Shown here: positions 30,513 to 40,748 of the stretch, in pieces
How positions within the stretch are numbered: the stretch's first letter is position 1
Layout: the number at the start of each line of letters is the position of its first letter
NCBI GenBank assembly: GCA_035506535.1
Contig: DATJPE010000093.1
Coordinates: 1-64,000, forward strand
Source of the DNA: Actinomycetes bacterium
GTDB taxonomy: Bacteria; Actinomycetota; Actinomycetes; DATJPE01
DNA length: 64,000 nt
Direction: 5' to 3'
Program-made: the position numbers and the translations under genes
The notes under the pieces: model-generated
Seen by the model: only the letters and a program-made list of their open reading frames with translations
The model's database searches: none
Told to the model about the DNA's origin: nothing

Positions 30513-32225
30513 ATGGCGTACGCCGTCCCGGGCGTGACGCTCCTGCGGACCTATCGCCGCCAGTGGCTGGCCAAGGATGTCGTCGCCGGCCTCGTCCTGA
30601 CCGCGCTCCTGGTTCCGCAGGGGATGGCCTACGCGGAGCTGGCGGGCCTGCCGGCGATCACCGGGCTCTACACGTCCATCCTGTGCCTGCTCGGGTACGC
30701 CGTCTTCGGGCCGTCGAGGATCCTCGTCCTGGGCCCCGACTCCTCGCTCGGACCGATGATCGCCGCGACGGTCCTCCCCCTCGCCGGCGCCGGGGGTGAT
30801 CCCGCCCGTGCCGTCGCCCTCGCCTCGGCGCTGTCGCTCATCGTGGGCACGTTCATGGTCCTCGCCGGCGTGGCCAAGCTCGGCTTCGTCGCGGACCTGC
30901 TGTCCAAGCCCACGATGATCGGCTACATGAACGGCCTGGCGCTGACGATCCTGGTCGGCCAGCTGCCCAAGCTCTTCGGCTTCTCCGTCGACGCCGACAA
31001 GTTCCTCCAGGAGCTCGGCCAGTTCGTCACTGGGGTCGCCGACGGCGACACGGTCCCGGCCGCCCTGGCTGTCGGGCTGCTGGGACTCCTCGTCATCGTG
31101 GTCCTCCAGCGTCTGTGGCCGAGGATCCCGGCCGTCCTGGTGGCCGTCGTCGTGTCGATCCTCCTGGCCAGGGTCCTCGACCTCGCTGAGCACGGCGTCG
31201 CCCTGGTGGGAGAGCTTCCTCGCGGCTTCCCCCCGTTGACCGTCCCCCACGTCGGCGTCAGCGACCTCACCCTGCTCGTCGGCGGCGCACTGGGGATCGC
31301 GCTCGTGTCCCTCGCCGACACGATCTCGACCGCCGGCTCCTTCGCTGCGCGAACCGGCCAGGAGATCGACGGCAGCCGAGAGATGATCGGCATCGGAGCA
31401 GCCAACCTCGGGGCGGGTCTGTTCCAGGGCTTCCCCGTGAGCACCAGCGGGTCACGCACCGCCGTGGCCGAGCAGTCGGGGGCGCGGACCCAGGTCACCG
31501 GCGTCGTGGGCGCGGGGGCGATCACGCTGCTGCTCCTCCTCGCCCCGGGTCTGCTGCGAAACCTGCCCCAGCCCACGCTCGCGGCCGTGGTCATCGCGGC
31601 GTCGGTCACGCTGGCCGACCTCCCGGCCACCGCGCGTCTGTACCGCCAGCGCAGGACCGAGTTCTGGCTGTGCATGGCCGCGTTCGTCGGTGTGACCCTC
31701 GTCGGGGTCCTGGCCGGGATCGCCGTGGCGGTGGCGCTGTCGATCGGCAACGTGTTCCGTCGAGCCTGGTGGCCCTACCAGACCGTGCTGGGACGGACGA
31801 CGGACCGGCACGGCTACCACGACCTGCGCAGCTTCCCCGACGCCGAGCAGCTGCCCGGATGCGTCATCCTGCGCTTCGACGCACCGCTGTTCTTCGCGAA
31901 CACGAGGGCGTTCCGCGAGCACGTCCGTGAGATCGCGAGGACCGAACCGACCCCGCGCTGGATCGTCGTAGCCGCGGAACCGATCACGGACGTGGACACC
32001 ACGGCGGCCGACATGCTCGAGGACCTCGACAACGCCCTCAACGCCGAGGGCATCAGCCTGGTGTTCGCGGAGATGAAGGACCCGGTCCGGGAGAAGGTCG
32101 AGCGGTACGGGCTCACGCGGACCATCGACCCGGCGCACTTCTACCCGACGTTGGACGACGCCGTCAGTGAGTTTCAGAGGCTGACCGGGGCGATGTGGGT
32201 CAAGCCTCGGCCGACCGAGGATTGA
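30513..32225 (+). CDS. SulP family anion permease with STAS domain
   Basis: A 570-residue carrier: about eleven membrane segments and a C-terminal STAS domain (about 445-550). It starts with the SulP block AKDVVAGLVLTALLVPQGMAYAELAGLP and GLYTSI; the STAS part includes RFDAPLFFANTRAF and DVDTTAADML. The family moves sulfate, bicarbonate or other anions; the substrate is open. It follows kdpE by 45 bases, with a small GC hairpin (30470-30487) in the gap but no T run, so read-through is possible. Its 3' end overlaps the convergent MFS gene by 26 bases. Confidence 0.88.
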   Translation: MAYAVPGVTLLRTYRRQWLAKDVVAGLVLTALLVPQGMAYAELAGLPAITGLYTSILCLLGYAVFGPSRILVLGPDSSLGPMIAATVLPLAGAGGDPARAVALASALSLIVGTFMVLAGVAKLGFVADLLSKPTMIGYMNGLALTILVGQLPKLFGFSVDADKFLQELGQFVTGVADGDTVPAALAVGLLGLLVIVVLQRLWPRIPAVLVAVVVSILLARVLDLAEHGVALVGELPRGFPPLTVPHVGVSDLTLLVGGALGIALVSLADTISTAGSFAARTGQEIDGSREMIGIGAANLGAGLFQGFPVSTSGSRTAVAEQSGARTQVTGVVGAGAITLLLLLAPGLLRNLPQPTLAAVVIAASVTLADLPATARLYRQRRTEFWLCMAAFVGVTLVGVLAGIAVAVALSIGNVFRRAWWPYQTVLGRTTDRHGYHDLRSFPDAEQLPGCVILRFDAPLFFANTRAFREHVREIARTEPTPRWIVVAAEPITDVDTTAADMLEDLDNALNAEGISLVFAEMKDPVREKVERYGLTRTIDPAHFYPTLDDAVSEFQRLTGAMWVKPRPTED

Positions 32226-33849
32226 CCGCGGCCGTCGCGACCACGCTCGCCGCACCCGGCGCGACGTCGGGGATGCGTCCGGTCCAGAAGAGCGACGCGA
32301 GGGCGACGATCGCCAGCACGAACAGAGCCGACCGCAGTCCCTTCAGCCGCGCGTCGGCGTTGATCGCCACGACCTCGTCGCTGACCGTGGGACTGACACC
32401 AGCATCGTCGAGAGCAGTGCGCAGGTCCGCGTCGGACAGGAAGGGCACGCCGGCAGCCAGCTGCACGTTGGCCTGCTGCTTGACCGAGTCGGGGATGTTC
32501 GAGTTCGCCTGGACCCCGGTCAAGAAGCTGCTGGTCAGCGCGGCGATGAGGATGGACCCGGCGAGCGCCGTACCGACGGAGGCGCCCAGGTTGGTCGCGG
32601 TGTTCTGCAGGCCGCCGACCTCGGGGCTGCGGTCGTCGGGTACGGCGGAGACCGTGACCGCGCCGAGCTGGGACGCGAGCGCGCCGATCCCGAGCCCGGC
32701 GAGCAGCAGCGGGACGGTCACCACTGAGGCGGTCGCGTCGGAGTCGAGCGCGGCGATGAGCACGACGATCCCCGCGAACATCGCGAGGACTCCCACCCGC
32801 ACGACCCGTCTCGGCGAGGCGGTCGGGAAGAACCTGGGCACCCCGGCCGCCGCGAGCAGCAGCGTGATGGACAGGGGCACGATGCGTGCGCCCGTCTCGA
32901 GCGCCGACAGGCCCAGAGCCACCGACAGGAACAGCGGGATGGTGAAGAACAGGCCCATCTGGACGAGGTACTGGAAGAAGAACATGAGCAGGCCGCCGCT
33001 CAGCTGGCGGTCGGCCAGGGTCGACGGTCGGATGAGCGGCTGGTCACCGCGCCGCTCGAGCCTCGACTCCCACGCCATGAGCAGCCACAGCAGCACCCCG
33101 CCCCCGAGGACGAGCCACACCACCGGGGACAGGTTCAGCAGCGCGGGACCGTCCGGCTTGGGAGTCACCCACCCCCACTCCGAGGAGCGGAGCACCCCGA
33201 AGACCACCGCGCCGATCCCGACGGCCGAGAGCACGACGCCCGGCCAGTCGATGCTCGGCCGCGCCTCGGGCGCGGCGTCGACGATGCGGCGCGCCAGGAA
33301 CAGGATCCCCACGACCAGGACCACCTCGCCGGCGAACACCCAGCGCCAGGAGAAGTACGTCGTCGCGAAGCCGCCCACCAGGGGACCGACCGCGATGGCG
33401 ACCGCCCCGGCCGCCATGACCAGACCGTAGGCACGGGGCCGCCCGGCCGGAGGGACGTTGCCCGCGACCAGCGCGACGATCGCCGGCAGGATCAGCGCGG
33501 CGCCGAGCCCCTCGAGCACCGACCAGCCGAGGATCAGCACCCCGAGGTTCGGGGCGATCGCGGTCGTCAACGAGCCGGCGCCGTACACGACCGAGCCGAT
33601 CGTGAACGCGCGACGGCGCCCGATGATCGAGCCGACCTTGCCGCCCGTCACCATGGCCATCGCCATGACGAGGGTGTAGAGCGTGATGGCGGTCTGGACG
33701 CCCGTGACCGTGGTGCCGAGATCCTTGGCAACGGTCGCGATCGACACGTTCATGACCGAGCTGTCGAGGGCCATGAGGAACTGGGCGGCCCCGAGGGTGA
33801 TGAGGACGGTGCGGACCGACGAGGGATCGCGGCCGGTCGCGGCCGTCAC
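32200..33849 (-). CDS. MFS drug/proton antiporter (DHA2 family)
   Basis: A 549-residue exporter with about 14 membrane segments. The DHA2 motifs are visible: LDSSVMNVSIATVAKDL in helix 1, ITLYTLVMAMAMVTGGKVGSIIGRRR (motif A) and a motif C-like GPLVGGF segment. The C-terminal cytoplasmic tail is short. It starts in an ATGA overlap with the DUF2630 gene upstream. The exported compound is unknown. Confidence 0.9.
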   Translation of the reverse strand: MTAATGRDPSSVRTVLITLGAAQFLMALDSSVMNVSIATVAKDLGTTVTGVQTAITLYTLVMAMAMVTGGKVGSIIGRRRAFTIGSVVYGAGSLTTAIAPNLGVLILGWSVLEGLGAALILPAIVALVAGNVPPAGRPRAYGLVMAAGAVAIAVGPLVGGFATTYFSWRWVFAGEVVLVVGILFLARRIVDAAPEARPSIDWPGVVLSAVGIGAVVFGVLRSSEWGWVTPKPDGPALLNLSPVVWLVLGGGVLLWLLMAWESRLERRGDQPLIRPSTLADRQLSGGLLMFFFQYLVQMGLFFTIPLFLSVALGLSALETGARIVPLSITLLLAAAGVPRFFPTASPRRVVRVGVLAMFAGIVVLIAALDSDATASVVTVPLLLAGLGIGALASQLGAVTVSAVPDDRSPEVGGLQNTATNLGASVGTALAGSILIAALTSSFLTGVQANSNIPDSVKQQANVQLAAGVPFLSDADLRTALDDAGVSPTVSDEVVAINADARLKGLRSALFVLAIVALASLFWTGRIPDVAPGAASVVATAAVNPRSAEA

Positions 33850-34082
33850 TGCAGGTAGGACTCCACCTCGCCCGGCGGGCGGGCGTGCACGGAGTCGGGG
33901 TCGACACCGCGGTCACGGGCGCCATCGCGCTGCCGCAGCAGGTCCCAGGCCTGGTCGAGCGCGATCTCCAGCTCGGCGAGCCGGGTCCTCCCCGCGGCGT
34001 CGAGTCCCTGGCCCTGGCCGCGCAGTCGATGCTCCTCGGCGACGAGATCGGCGATGGTCTGACGGATCTCCTTGTCGTCCAT
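33846..34082 (-). CDS. DUF2630 family protein
   Basis: A 78-residue, charged, mostly helical protein: a helical hairpin from MDDKEIRQTIADLVAEEHRLR to AELEIALDQAWDLLRQRDGARD, then a conserved-looking tail with RPPGEVESYLQ. This pattern is DUF2630, a small actinobacterial family of unknown role. It lies nine bases after the SRPBCC gene and overlaps the MFS gene start. Confidence 0.85.
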   Translation of the reverse strand: MDDKEIRQTIADLVAEEHRLRGQGQGLDAAGRTRLAELEIALDQAWDLLRQRDGARDRGVDPDSVHARPPGEVESYLQ

Positions 34083-34091
34083 GCCTCGACC

Positions 34092-34544
34092 CTACTCGGA
34101 CGACTCGGACGGAGGGGCCGCCAGGACCCGCTCGAGGGCGCGCAGCGCGCCGCACCAGGCGGCGAAGGCGTCGTCGTCCTCGTCGAACTCATCGACCGTG
34201 AGGGTGACGCGCGATCGGGGCGGCTCGTGGTTCTCGACCTCGACCAGCCAGCTGACCCAGCACGTCGGGTCGTGCTCGTCGAGCCCCGAGGCGACCAGGT
34301 CGCAGGAGAGGTCACCGATGGAGTGGGCCAGCAGGCGCCCCGGCTCGTGGGCCAGCACCCGGCCGCCGACGACCGTTCCCGCCGGCCCGTGGAAGCGGAT
34401 CGGCGAGCCGACGTCGAAGGTCGAGTCCACGGCGAGCCCGAGCAGGCAGGACCGCGTCAGCGCGGGGTCGGTGAGAACGGTCCAGACGGCCTGAGGCATG
34501 GCGGGGACGAGCACGCTGCGAGATCTCGACCGCAAGCGAACCAC
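34092..34544 (-). CDS. SRPBCC (START-like) domain protein
   Basis: A 150-residue single-domain protein with the helix-grip beginning VLVPAMPQAVWTVLTDP, the central strands SPIRFHGPAG and VGGRVLAHEPGRLLAHS, and a long C-terminal helix. This resembles the Aha1/CalC-type SRPBCC group, whose members bind hydrophobic ligands or act as co-chaperones. The GTG at 34544 is preceded by GGGAG. Its ligand is unknown. Confidence 0.8.
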   Translation of the reverse strand: MVRLRSRSRSVLVPAMPQAVWTVLTDPALTRSCLLGLAVDSTFDVGSPIRFHGPAGTVVGGRVLAHEPGRLLAHSIGDLSCDLVASGLDEHDPTCWVSWLVEVENHEPPRSRVTLTVDEFDEDDDAFAAWCGALRALERVLAAPPSESSE

Positions 34545-34670
34545 CTCCCGCCCTCGGTGCTCACCCTGGCCGATCGATGGCCCGTGCGACAGCGATTTCG
34601 CACCGAAGCTCGCTCGGGCCCCATGCCAAGAGTGGCGAAACGCCCGTGGACGGGGCGCGCGCCGCGCGGC
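34545..34670. other. Intergenic gap between pgi and SRPBCC genes
   Basis: A 126-base gap on the minus-strand series. It holds GC-alternating DNA just after the pgi stop (around 34656-34670), which can fold, but no clear hairpin plus T run. No promoter motif is evident. Confidence 0.4.
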
Positions 34671-36305
34671 TCAGCGGCCGTGGGCGGCGCGGTAGCGGCG
34701 GATGAGCGCGTTGGTGGAGGAGTCGTGGGCCGGCTCGTGCCCGGGCTCCACGAGCTCGGGAATGATCCGCACGGCGAGCACCTTGCCGAGCTCGACGCCC
34801 CACTGGTCGAAGGAGTTGATCCCCCACACCGTGCCCGCGACGAACACCTGGTGCTCGTAGAGCGCGACCAGCGCACCGAGGGTCGCCGGGGCGAGCCGGT
34901 CGGCGAGCAAAGTCGTGGTCGGACGGTTGCCCGGGAACGTCTTGTGCGCGACGAGCCGCTCCTCGACGCCTTCGGCACGTACCTCCGCCGCGGTCTTGCC
35001 GAACGCCAGGGCCTCGGTCTGGGCGAACAGGTTCGCCGTCAACAGGTCGTGATGGTTGCCCAGCGGGTTCAGGGAGTGCAGGAACCCGATGAAGTCGGCG
35101 GGCACCGGGGTCGTTCCCTGGTGCAGGAGCTGGTAGAAGGCGTGCTGCCCGTTGGTCCCGGGCTCGCCCCAGACCACTGGCCCGGTGTCGTAGGAGACCG
35201 CCTCCCCGGTCCAGGTGACGCGCTTGCCGTTGCTCTCCATGTCGAGCTGCTGCAGGTAGGCGGCGAACCGGTGCAGGTACTGGTCGTACGGCAGCACGGC
35301 ATGGGCCTGCCACCCGTAGAAGCCGCGGTTCAGCACGCCGATGAGGCCGAGGACGACCGGCAGGTTCTGCTCGAAGGGCGCCGTCCGGAAGTGCTCGTCC
35401 ATGGCGTGGAAGCCCGACAGCAGGGAGCGGAAGGCATCCGGCCCCACGCCGATCATCAGGGAGAGCCCGATCGCGGAGTCGAAGGAGTACCGTCCGCCGA
35501 CCCAGTCCCAGAAGCCGAACATGTTGGCCGTGTCGATACCGAACCGCTCCACCTCCGCCGCGTTGGTGGAGACGGCCACGAAGTGCTTGGCGACCGCCGA
35601 CTTCTCGCCGCCGAGCCCGGCGAGCAGCCAGTCGCGGGCCGTCCTCGCGTTGGTCATCGTCTCCTGGGTGGTGAAGGTCTTGGAGGAGATGACGAACAGC
35701 GTCTCCGCCGGGTCGAGGTCTCGCGTCTTCTCGGCGAAGTCCGTGCCGTCGACGTTGGAGACGAACCGCAGCCTGATGTCGCGCCGCGCGTAGTGCGCGA
35801 GTGCCTCCGAGGCCATGACCGGGCCGAGGTCGGACCCGCCGATGCCGACGTTGACGACCGCGGTCACTGGCTTGCCGGTGTGGCCGCGCCAGGATCCGTC
35901 CCGTACGGAGTCGGCGAACACCGACATCCGGTCGAGGACCTCGTGGACGTCGGGGACCACGTCGTGGCCGTCGACGAGGATCGAAGCGTCTCTCGGGGCA
36001 CGCAGCGCGACGTGCAGGACGGCCCGGTTCTCGGTGACGTTTATCCGCTCGCCGGAGAACATCGCGTCGATGCGTCCGCGCAGGTCCACCGCCTCGGCGA
36101 GGTCCACCAGCAGCCGCACGGTCTCGTCGGTGACCCGCTGCTTGCTCCAGTCGGCGAACCAGCCGCCGCCCTCGCCGCAGAACCGGCCACCGCGGCCCTC
36201 GTCGGCGGCGAAGAGTTCACGGAGCGAGGTCTGCGACAGCGTGCGTACGTGCTCCGCCAGCGCCCTCCATTGCGGCAGCTCCTCCCGGGGGAAGGCGCCG
36301 GCCAT
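34671..36305 (-). CDS. pgi: Glucose-6-phosphate isomerase
   Basis: A 544-residue enzyme interconverting glucose 6-phosphate and fructose 6-phosphate. Family blocks are [15 protein letters not shown], the sugar-phosphate site [26 protein letters not shown], and the end region [17 protein letters not shown]. Length is that of the long bacterial/eukaryotic type. It follows gnd by six bases, so glycolysis/pentose-phosphate enzymes are co-expressed. Confidence 0.96.
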   Translation of the reverse strand: MAGAFPREELPQWRALAEHVRTLSQTSLRELFAADEGRGGRFCGEGGGWFADWSKQRVTDETVRLLVDLAEAVDLRGRIDAMFSGERINVTENRAVLHVALRAPRDASILVDGHDVVPDVHEVLDRMSVFADSVRDGSWRGHTGKPVTAVVNVGIGGSDLGPVMASEALAHYARRDIRLRFVSNVDGTDFAEKTRDLDPAETLFVISSKTFTTQETMTNARTARDWLLAGLGGEKSAVAKHFVAVSTNAAEVERFGIDTANMFGFWDWVGGRYSFDSAIGLSLMIGVGPDAFRSLLSGFHAMDEHFRTAPFEQNLPVVLGLIGVLNRGFYGWQAHAVLPYDQYLHRFAAYLQQLDMESNGKRVTWTGEAVSYDTGPVVWGEPGTNGQHAFYQLLHQGTTPVPADFIGFLHSLNPLGNHHDLLTANLFAQTEALAFGKTAAEVRAEGVEERLVAHKTFPGNRPTTTLLADRLAPATLGALVALYEHQVFVAGTVWGINSFDQWGVELGKVLAVRIIPELVEPGHEPAHDSSTNALIRRYRAAHGR

Positions 36306-36311
36306 GCCCGG

Positions 36312-37328
36312 TCAGCCCCTCTTCTCGGAGTGGCCGCCGAACTGCTTGCGCATCGCCGAGGTGATCTTGTCCGCGAAGACCGCCTCCCCACGGCTGCTGA
36401 ACCGCTCGTAGAGCGCGGCGGTCAGGACGTGGGCGGGGACTGCCTCGTCGATCGCGGCCAGGATGGTCCAGCGGCCCTCACCGGAGTCCGACACGCGACC
36501 CGAGAACTGCGCGAGCTCAGGGTCCTCGACGAAGGCCTGCGCGGTGAGGTCCAGTAGCCAGGACTGGACGACGCTGCCCCGTCGCCAGACCTCGGTGATC
36601 TCGCCCAGGTCGAGGGAGTACTGGTACCACTCGGGATTTGACAGCGGCGTGGTCTCGGCGTCGTGGGTCTGCCCGGCCAGTCCGACGTCGGCCTTCTTGA
36701 GGATGTTCAGCCCCTCGGCATAGGCGGCCATGACGCCGTACTCGATGCCGTTGTGCACCATCTTGACGAAGTGCCCCGACCCGCTGGGGCCGCAATGCAG
36801 CCAACCGCGCTGGGCGGTCGCCCCGGGGCGCTCCCCCCGGCCGGGGGTCGGCGGTGCCGCCTGCTCGCCGGGCGCGAGGGACTCGAAGACGGGGGTGAGG
36901 ACCGACACCGCCTCGTCGGGCCCGCCGATCATCAGGCAGTAGCCACGGTCCAAGCCCCACACGCCGCCGCTCGTGCCGACGTCGAGGTAGTGGATCCCTC
37001 GCGGTGCGAGCTCGCCGGCGCGCCGGATGTCGTCGTGGTAGTGGCTGTTGCCACCGTCGATGAGCACGTCGCCCGGATCGAGCAGCGGAGTGATGGCGGC
37101 GATCTCCGCGTCCACGAACGCAGCCGGGACCATCAGCCACACGGCTCGCGGCGTGTCAAGCCGCTTGACGAAGTCGGCGAGACTCTCGGCACCGACCGCG
37201 CCCTCAGCGGCCAGCCCGGACACGGCGTCCGGTGACACGTCGAACACGACGCACTCGTGGCCCGCCCGCATCAGCCGCCGCACCATGTTGGCGCCCATCC
37301 GACCCAGCCCGATCATGCCCAGCTGCAT
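36312..37328 (-). CDS. gnd: 6-phosphogluconate dehydrogenase, decarboxylating (short type)
   Basis: A 338-residue enzyme of the short (often NAD-dependent) class, against about 470 residues for the long class. The Rossmann motif is [16 protein letters not shown], the substrate motif [21 protein letters not shown], and the catalytic Lys lies in [12 protein letters not shown]. It converts 6-phosphogluconate to ribulose 5-phosphate. ATG 37328 is preceded by GGAGG; the upstream in-frame start at 37364 is not needed. Confidence 0.93.
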   Translation of the reverse strand: MQLGMIGLGRMGANMVRRLMRAGHECVVFDVSPDAVSGLAAEGAVGAESLADFVKRLDTPRAVWLMVPAAFVDAEIAAITPLLDPGDVLIDGGNSHYHDDIRRAGELAPRGIHYLDVGTSGGVWGLDRGYCLMIGGPDEAVSVLTPVFESLAPGEQAAPPTPGRGERPGATAQRGWLHCGPSGSGHFVKMVHNGIEYGVMAAYAEGLNILKKADVGLAGQTHDAETTPLSNPEWYQYSLDLGEITEVWRRGSVVQSWLLDLTAQAFVEDPELAQFSGRVSDSGEGRWTILAAIDEAVPAHVLTAALYERFSSRGEAVFADKITSAMRKQFGGHSEKRG

Positions 37329-37500
37329 GGCTGCCTCCACTGCGTGCGCCCGCGTACGCCTCATCGAGCCCTTCGGCCGACAGAGGCGACGCTACCGTCC
37401 GGGCACCCGTCGCACGGTCGGTTGCCGCTCGACATGTGCCAGTCGGTGATGCTCGCTAGGCTCGCAAGCCCGGCTCACCCCCTGTCGCCCGAGGAGTCCA

Positions 37501-39669
37501 ATGGACCGGCTCTCGTCGTTCGTGCTCGCCCACCGCCGGTGGGTCTTCGCGTTCTGGCTGGTCATGTTCGTGGCGGGCATCGCCGCGGCGGGTGCGGTCC
37601 CGAGTCGGCTGAGCTACGACTTCTCGCTGCCTGGGCAGCAGGGCTACGAGACCGAGAAGAAGATCATCGAGTCCTACGGTGGCGCCAACGCCCAAGTGGC
37701 CTACATCCCGGTCGTCACCGTTCCGGCAGGACAGACGGTCACCGGCTCGGCCTCGGACGTCCAGGCCGTCTACGACGCGCTGCGCCAGATCCCGACGCTG
37801 CGTGTCGTCGACTACTCGCAGACCAAGGACAAGGGGTTCATCACCAGCGACGGCCGGACCACGTTCGGCCTGATCTACGAGCCCCAGCCGAACGGTTTCG
37901 TCGACCCGAACCAGCAGAAGGTCCAGGAGACCTTCGACGCTGCGCTCAAGCAGCACGGCCTCACCGGCGGCATCACCGGCTACGAGCAGCTGTCTTCCGG
38001 CGGAGGGGACAACAACGGCCCCAGTGTGCTCGAGGAGACCCTGCTCGGCGCGCTCGGTGCCCTTGCCGTGCTCGCCTTCGTGTTCGCCTCGCTCCTCGCC
38101 CTCGTGCCGCTGCTCATCGCTGCCGTCTCCATCCTCACCACGTTCCTCATCGTGCTGCTGCTCACGACCTTCGCCGACGTCAGCTTCGTGGTGCAGTTCC
38201 TCATCGCCCTGGTCGGGCTGGGCGTGGCGATCGACTACTCGTTGCTCGTCGTGTCCCGGTGGCGGGAGGAGATCGCCCACGGCAACGACAACGAGGAAGC
38301 CGTCCGAATCTCGGTACGAACCGCCGGGCACGCCGTGTTCGCGTCAGGGGTCACCGTCGCCATCAGCCTGATCGCGCTCGTCGTGATCCCGGTACCTCTG
38401 CTCAGGAGCATGGGTTTCGGCGGCATGCTCATCCCGCTGTGCAGCGTGGCCGTCGTCCTCACCCTGCTGCCGGCTCTGCTGGCCTCCGTCGGGCCGCGGG
38501 TCGACATCCCCAAGATCCGCAAGGAGGCCGCACCCTCGCGGGGCTGGTCGGCGTGGGCCAGGATGATCGTGAAGCGGCCGTGGCTGTTCGGGGGCGCCGC
38601 CCTCATCGTGCTGGCGATCTTCATCGCGCCGATCCGGCACATCCAGTTCGGGCAGTCCAGCACGGCCTCGCAGGGGACCTCGAGCCCGGCGTACCAGACC
38701 CTGCAGACCCTCATCGACGGTGGGGTGGGCACCGGGGTGACGACGCCCATCGTGCTGCTCGCGGACAACAAGGAGGACGCCGCCGCCATCGCCGCTGCCG
38801 CCGCGAAGGTCGACGGGATCCGGTTGTCGGTGCCCTACGCGCCCGGCTCGGACGGGCGGACGGCCATCGACGTCGTCCCGCACGACGAGACGGTGAACTC
38901 GAACTCGGTCAAGGTCGTCGACGCGGTGGTGGCCGCGACGAAGGACCTGCCGGGCTACATCGGGGCGGCCGGGCTCGGCGCGACGATCGTCGACTACCGG
39001 CACGCGGTCTACGACAACTTCCCGTACGTCATCGCGCTGATCGCGATCATCACCTTCCTGCTGTTGATGAGGACCTTCCGCTCGATCCTGCTGCCGCTCA
39101 AGGCGGTCGTCCTCAACCTGGTCAGCCTGGCCGCCGTCCTGGGCCTCGCGACGTGGTTCTGGCAGGAGGGCAACGGGTCCAAGGCCGTGTTCGGGATCGA
39201 GGCCACCGGTGCGATGACCTTCTGGCTCCCGCCGCTGATCTTCGCGTTCCTGTTCGGCCTATCGATGGACTACGAGGTGTTCATCCTCACTCGCATGCGC
39301 GAGGAGTACGACCGGAGCGGATCCACCCAGGCAGCGGTCGTCCGCGGCATCGGACGGACCGGACGGTTGGTCACCTCGGCCGCACTGATCCTCTTCTTCG
39401 CCTTCGCCGCCCTGGCCTCTGCACCGAGCACAGACATCAAGGTCTTCGCGACCTGCCTGGGTGTCGGCATCTTGCTCGACGCGACGATCGTGCGCGCGGT
39501 GCTCGTACCGTCGTTGGTCGTGCTGTTCGGGCGGTGGAACTGGTGGCTGCCCGGATGGCTGGCCAGGATCATGTTCGTGGAGCCCTCGCCACTGCACGAG
39601 AGCGGCGAGCCCGGGCTGGTCGACGTCGACCTGAGCGAGCCGCAGGTGGTCAGCCGGTCGGTGGAATAG
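37501..39669 (+). CDS. MMPL family transporter
   Basis: A 722-residue RND/MMPL-type exporter: one N-terminal helix, an outer loop (about 30-180), five to six helices, a second outer loop (about 375-490) and another helix bundle. Both halves have the proton-relay type motif (GVAIDYSLLVVSRWREE and GLSMDYEVFILTRMREEY). MMPL proteins in actinobacteria export lipids or small molecules; the substrate is unknown. An AGGAG site precedes ATG 37501; TAGGCT at about 37457 is a possible -10. The 3' end overlaps the convergent methyltransferase gene by 20 bases. Confidence 0.92.
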   Translation: MDRLSSFVLAHRRWVFAFWLVMFVAGIAAAGAVPSRLSYDFSLPGQQGYETEKKIIESYGGANAQVAYIPVVTVPAGQTVTGSASDVQAVYDALRQIPTLRVVDYSQTKDKGFITSDGRTTFGLIYEPQPNGFVDPNQQKVQETFDAALKQHGLTGGITGYEQLSSGGGDNNGPSVLEETLLGALGALAVLAFVFASLLALVPLLIAAVSILTTFLIVLLLTTFADVSFVVQFLIALVGLGVAIDYSLLVVSRWREEIAHGNDNEEAVRISVRTAGHAVFASGVTVAISLIALVVIPVPLLRSMGFGGMLIPLCSVAVVLTLLPALLASVGPRVDIPKIRKEAAPSRGWSAWARMIVKRPWLFGGAALIVLAIFIAPIRHIQFGQSSTASQGTSSPAYQTLQTLIDGGVGTGVTTPIVLLADNKEDAAAIAAAAAKVDGIRLSVPYAPGSDGRTAIDVVPHDETVNSNSVKVVDAVVAATKDLPGYIGAAGLGATIVDYRHAVYDNFPYVIALIAIITFLLLMRTFRSILLPLKAVVLNLVSLAAVLGLATWFWQEGNGSKAVFGIEATGAMTFWLPPLIFAFLFGLSMDYEVFILTRMREEYDRSGSTQAAVVRGIGRTGRLVTSAALILFFAFAALASAPSTDIKVFATCLGVGILLDATIVRAVLVPSLVVLFGRWNWWLPGWLARIMFVEPSPLHESGEPGLVDVDLSEPQVVSRSVE

Positions 39670-40495
39670 CGGCCGGCCGGGTGGCATAGAAGGCGACCGC
39701 CGCAGCTGCAGCCACGTTGAGCGAGTCGACACCGCGCGCCATCGGGATGCGCACCGAGAGGTCCGCCGCCGCCACCGTCGCCGGCCGCAGGCCGTCGCCC
39801 TCGGTGCCGAGCACCAGGGCGAGCCGCTCATCGCGCCGGGCCGCCAGCTCGTCGAGGGTCATCGCGTCCGGGTCGAGGGTCAGGGCGGCGACGACGTACC
39901 CGGCCTCACGCAGCACCTCGGTGTCGGGCCACGACGCCAGCCGGGCCCAGGGCAGGTCGAGCACGGTGCCCATCGAGACGCGGACCGCTCGCCGGTACAG
40001 CGGGTCCGCGCAGCGCGGCGTCACCAGCACCGCGTCCAGGCCGAGCGCGGCCGCGCTGCGAAACGCCGCGCCGACGTTGGTGTGGTCGACGACGTCCTCC
40101 AGGACCGCGACGCGTCGACCGCCCCGGACCACGGCGGCCACCTCGCGCGGCGGCCCACGGTGGAAGGCCGCGAGCACCCCGCGGTGGACGTGGTAGCCGG
40201 TGAGGACGGCGAGGGTCGTCGCATCGGCGACGTAAGCGGGGGCGCCGGCGGCGAGGCCGTCGGCGACGACACGGCGTACGTCCTCGCGGGCCAGCCGGGC
40301 GTCGAGCAGCAGCAGCGAGCGCGGCCGGTAGCCGGCACGCAGCGCGCGTTCGACGACCGAGACGCCCTCGGCGAGGAACAGGCCCTCGGCCGGCTCCCGC
40401 ACCCGCCGCAGCGCCACGTCGGTGAGGTCGCGGTAGTCGGCCAGCCTCGAGTCGTCGGCCGAGGTGACCGCGATGGGCTCCCGCGGCTGCGCCAC
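39650..40495 (-). CDS. TrmH/SpoU family RNA methyltransferase
   Basis: SPOUT-class 2'-O-methyltransferase, 281 residues. The N-terminal L30e-like substrate domain (EGLFLAEGVSVVERAL) is followed by the SPOUT knot: motif 1 DHTNVGAAFRSAAALG, motif 2 LALVLGTEGDGL, motif 3 IPMARGVDSLNVAAAAAVAFY. The target is rRNA or tRNA, not resolvable. I start at GTG 40495; reading further upstream runs into a GGDEF-domain relic in the same frame, which is not part of this family. Confidence 0.88.
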   Translation of the reverse strand: MAQPREPIAVTSADDSRLADYRDLTDVALRRVREPAEGLFLAEGVSVVERALRAGYRPRSLLLLDARLAREDVRRVVADGLAAGAPAYVADATTLAVLTGYHVHRGVLAAFHRGPPREVAAVVRGGRRVAVLEDVVDHTNVGAAFRSAAALGLDAVLVTPRCADPLYRRAVRVSMGTVLDLPWARLASWPDTEVLREAGYVVAALTLDPDAMTLDELAARRDERLALVLGTEGDGLRPATVAAADLSVRIPMARGVDSLNVAAAAAVAFYATRPAAIPPTG

Positions 40496-40660
40496 CCCGT
40501 CACGGTAGACGAGGGCGACGGCGTCCCCCGGTCGGACCGCGTCGGCCAGGCACTGACCGAGCCGGACCAGCAGCTCGTCCCCGTTGGGTGGCCCAGGGAG
40601 TCGTCGACCTTCTTGAACCGGTCCAGGTCGATGACCGCGACCGGGCGGCGAGGTCGCGAA
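40496..40660 (-). pseudogene. Relic of a GGDEF (diguanylate cyclase) domain
   Basis: Directly 5' of the methyltransferase, minus-strand translation gives VAVIDLDRFKKVDDSLGH (40638 down to 40588) in one frame and NGDELLVRLGQCLADAVRPGD (40585 down) in the next. Joined, these match the first half of a GGDEF domain up to just before the RLGGDEF catalytic loop. One base is missing between the halves and the catalytic loop and the rest are absent. It is therefore a broken remnant, left by deletion next to the methyltransferase gene. Confidence 0.65.
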
Positions 40661-40748
40661 GGCGCAGCCGCGGGGGGTCAGTGCGGTCACTCGTCAGCGT
40701 GTCGGTGGGCCGGTCAAGCCGGCGTGCTGGGGCGCCGATGCTCCACGG

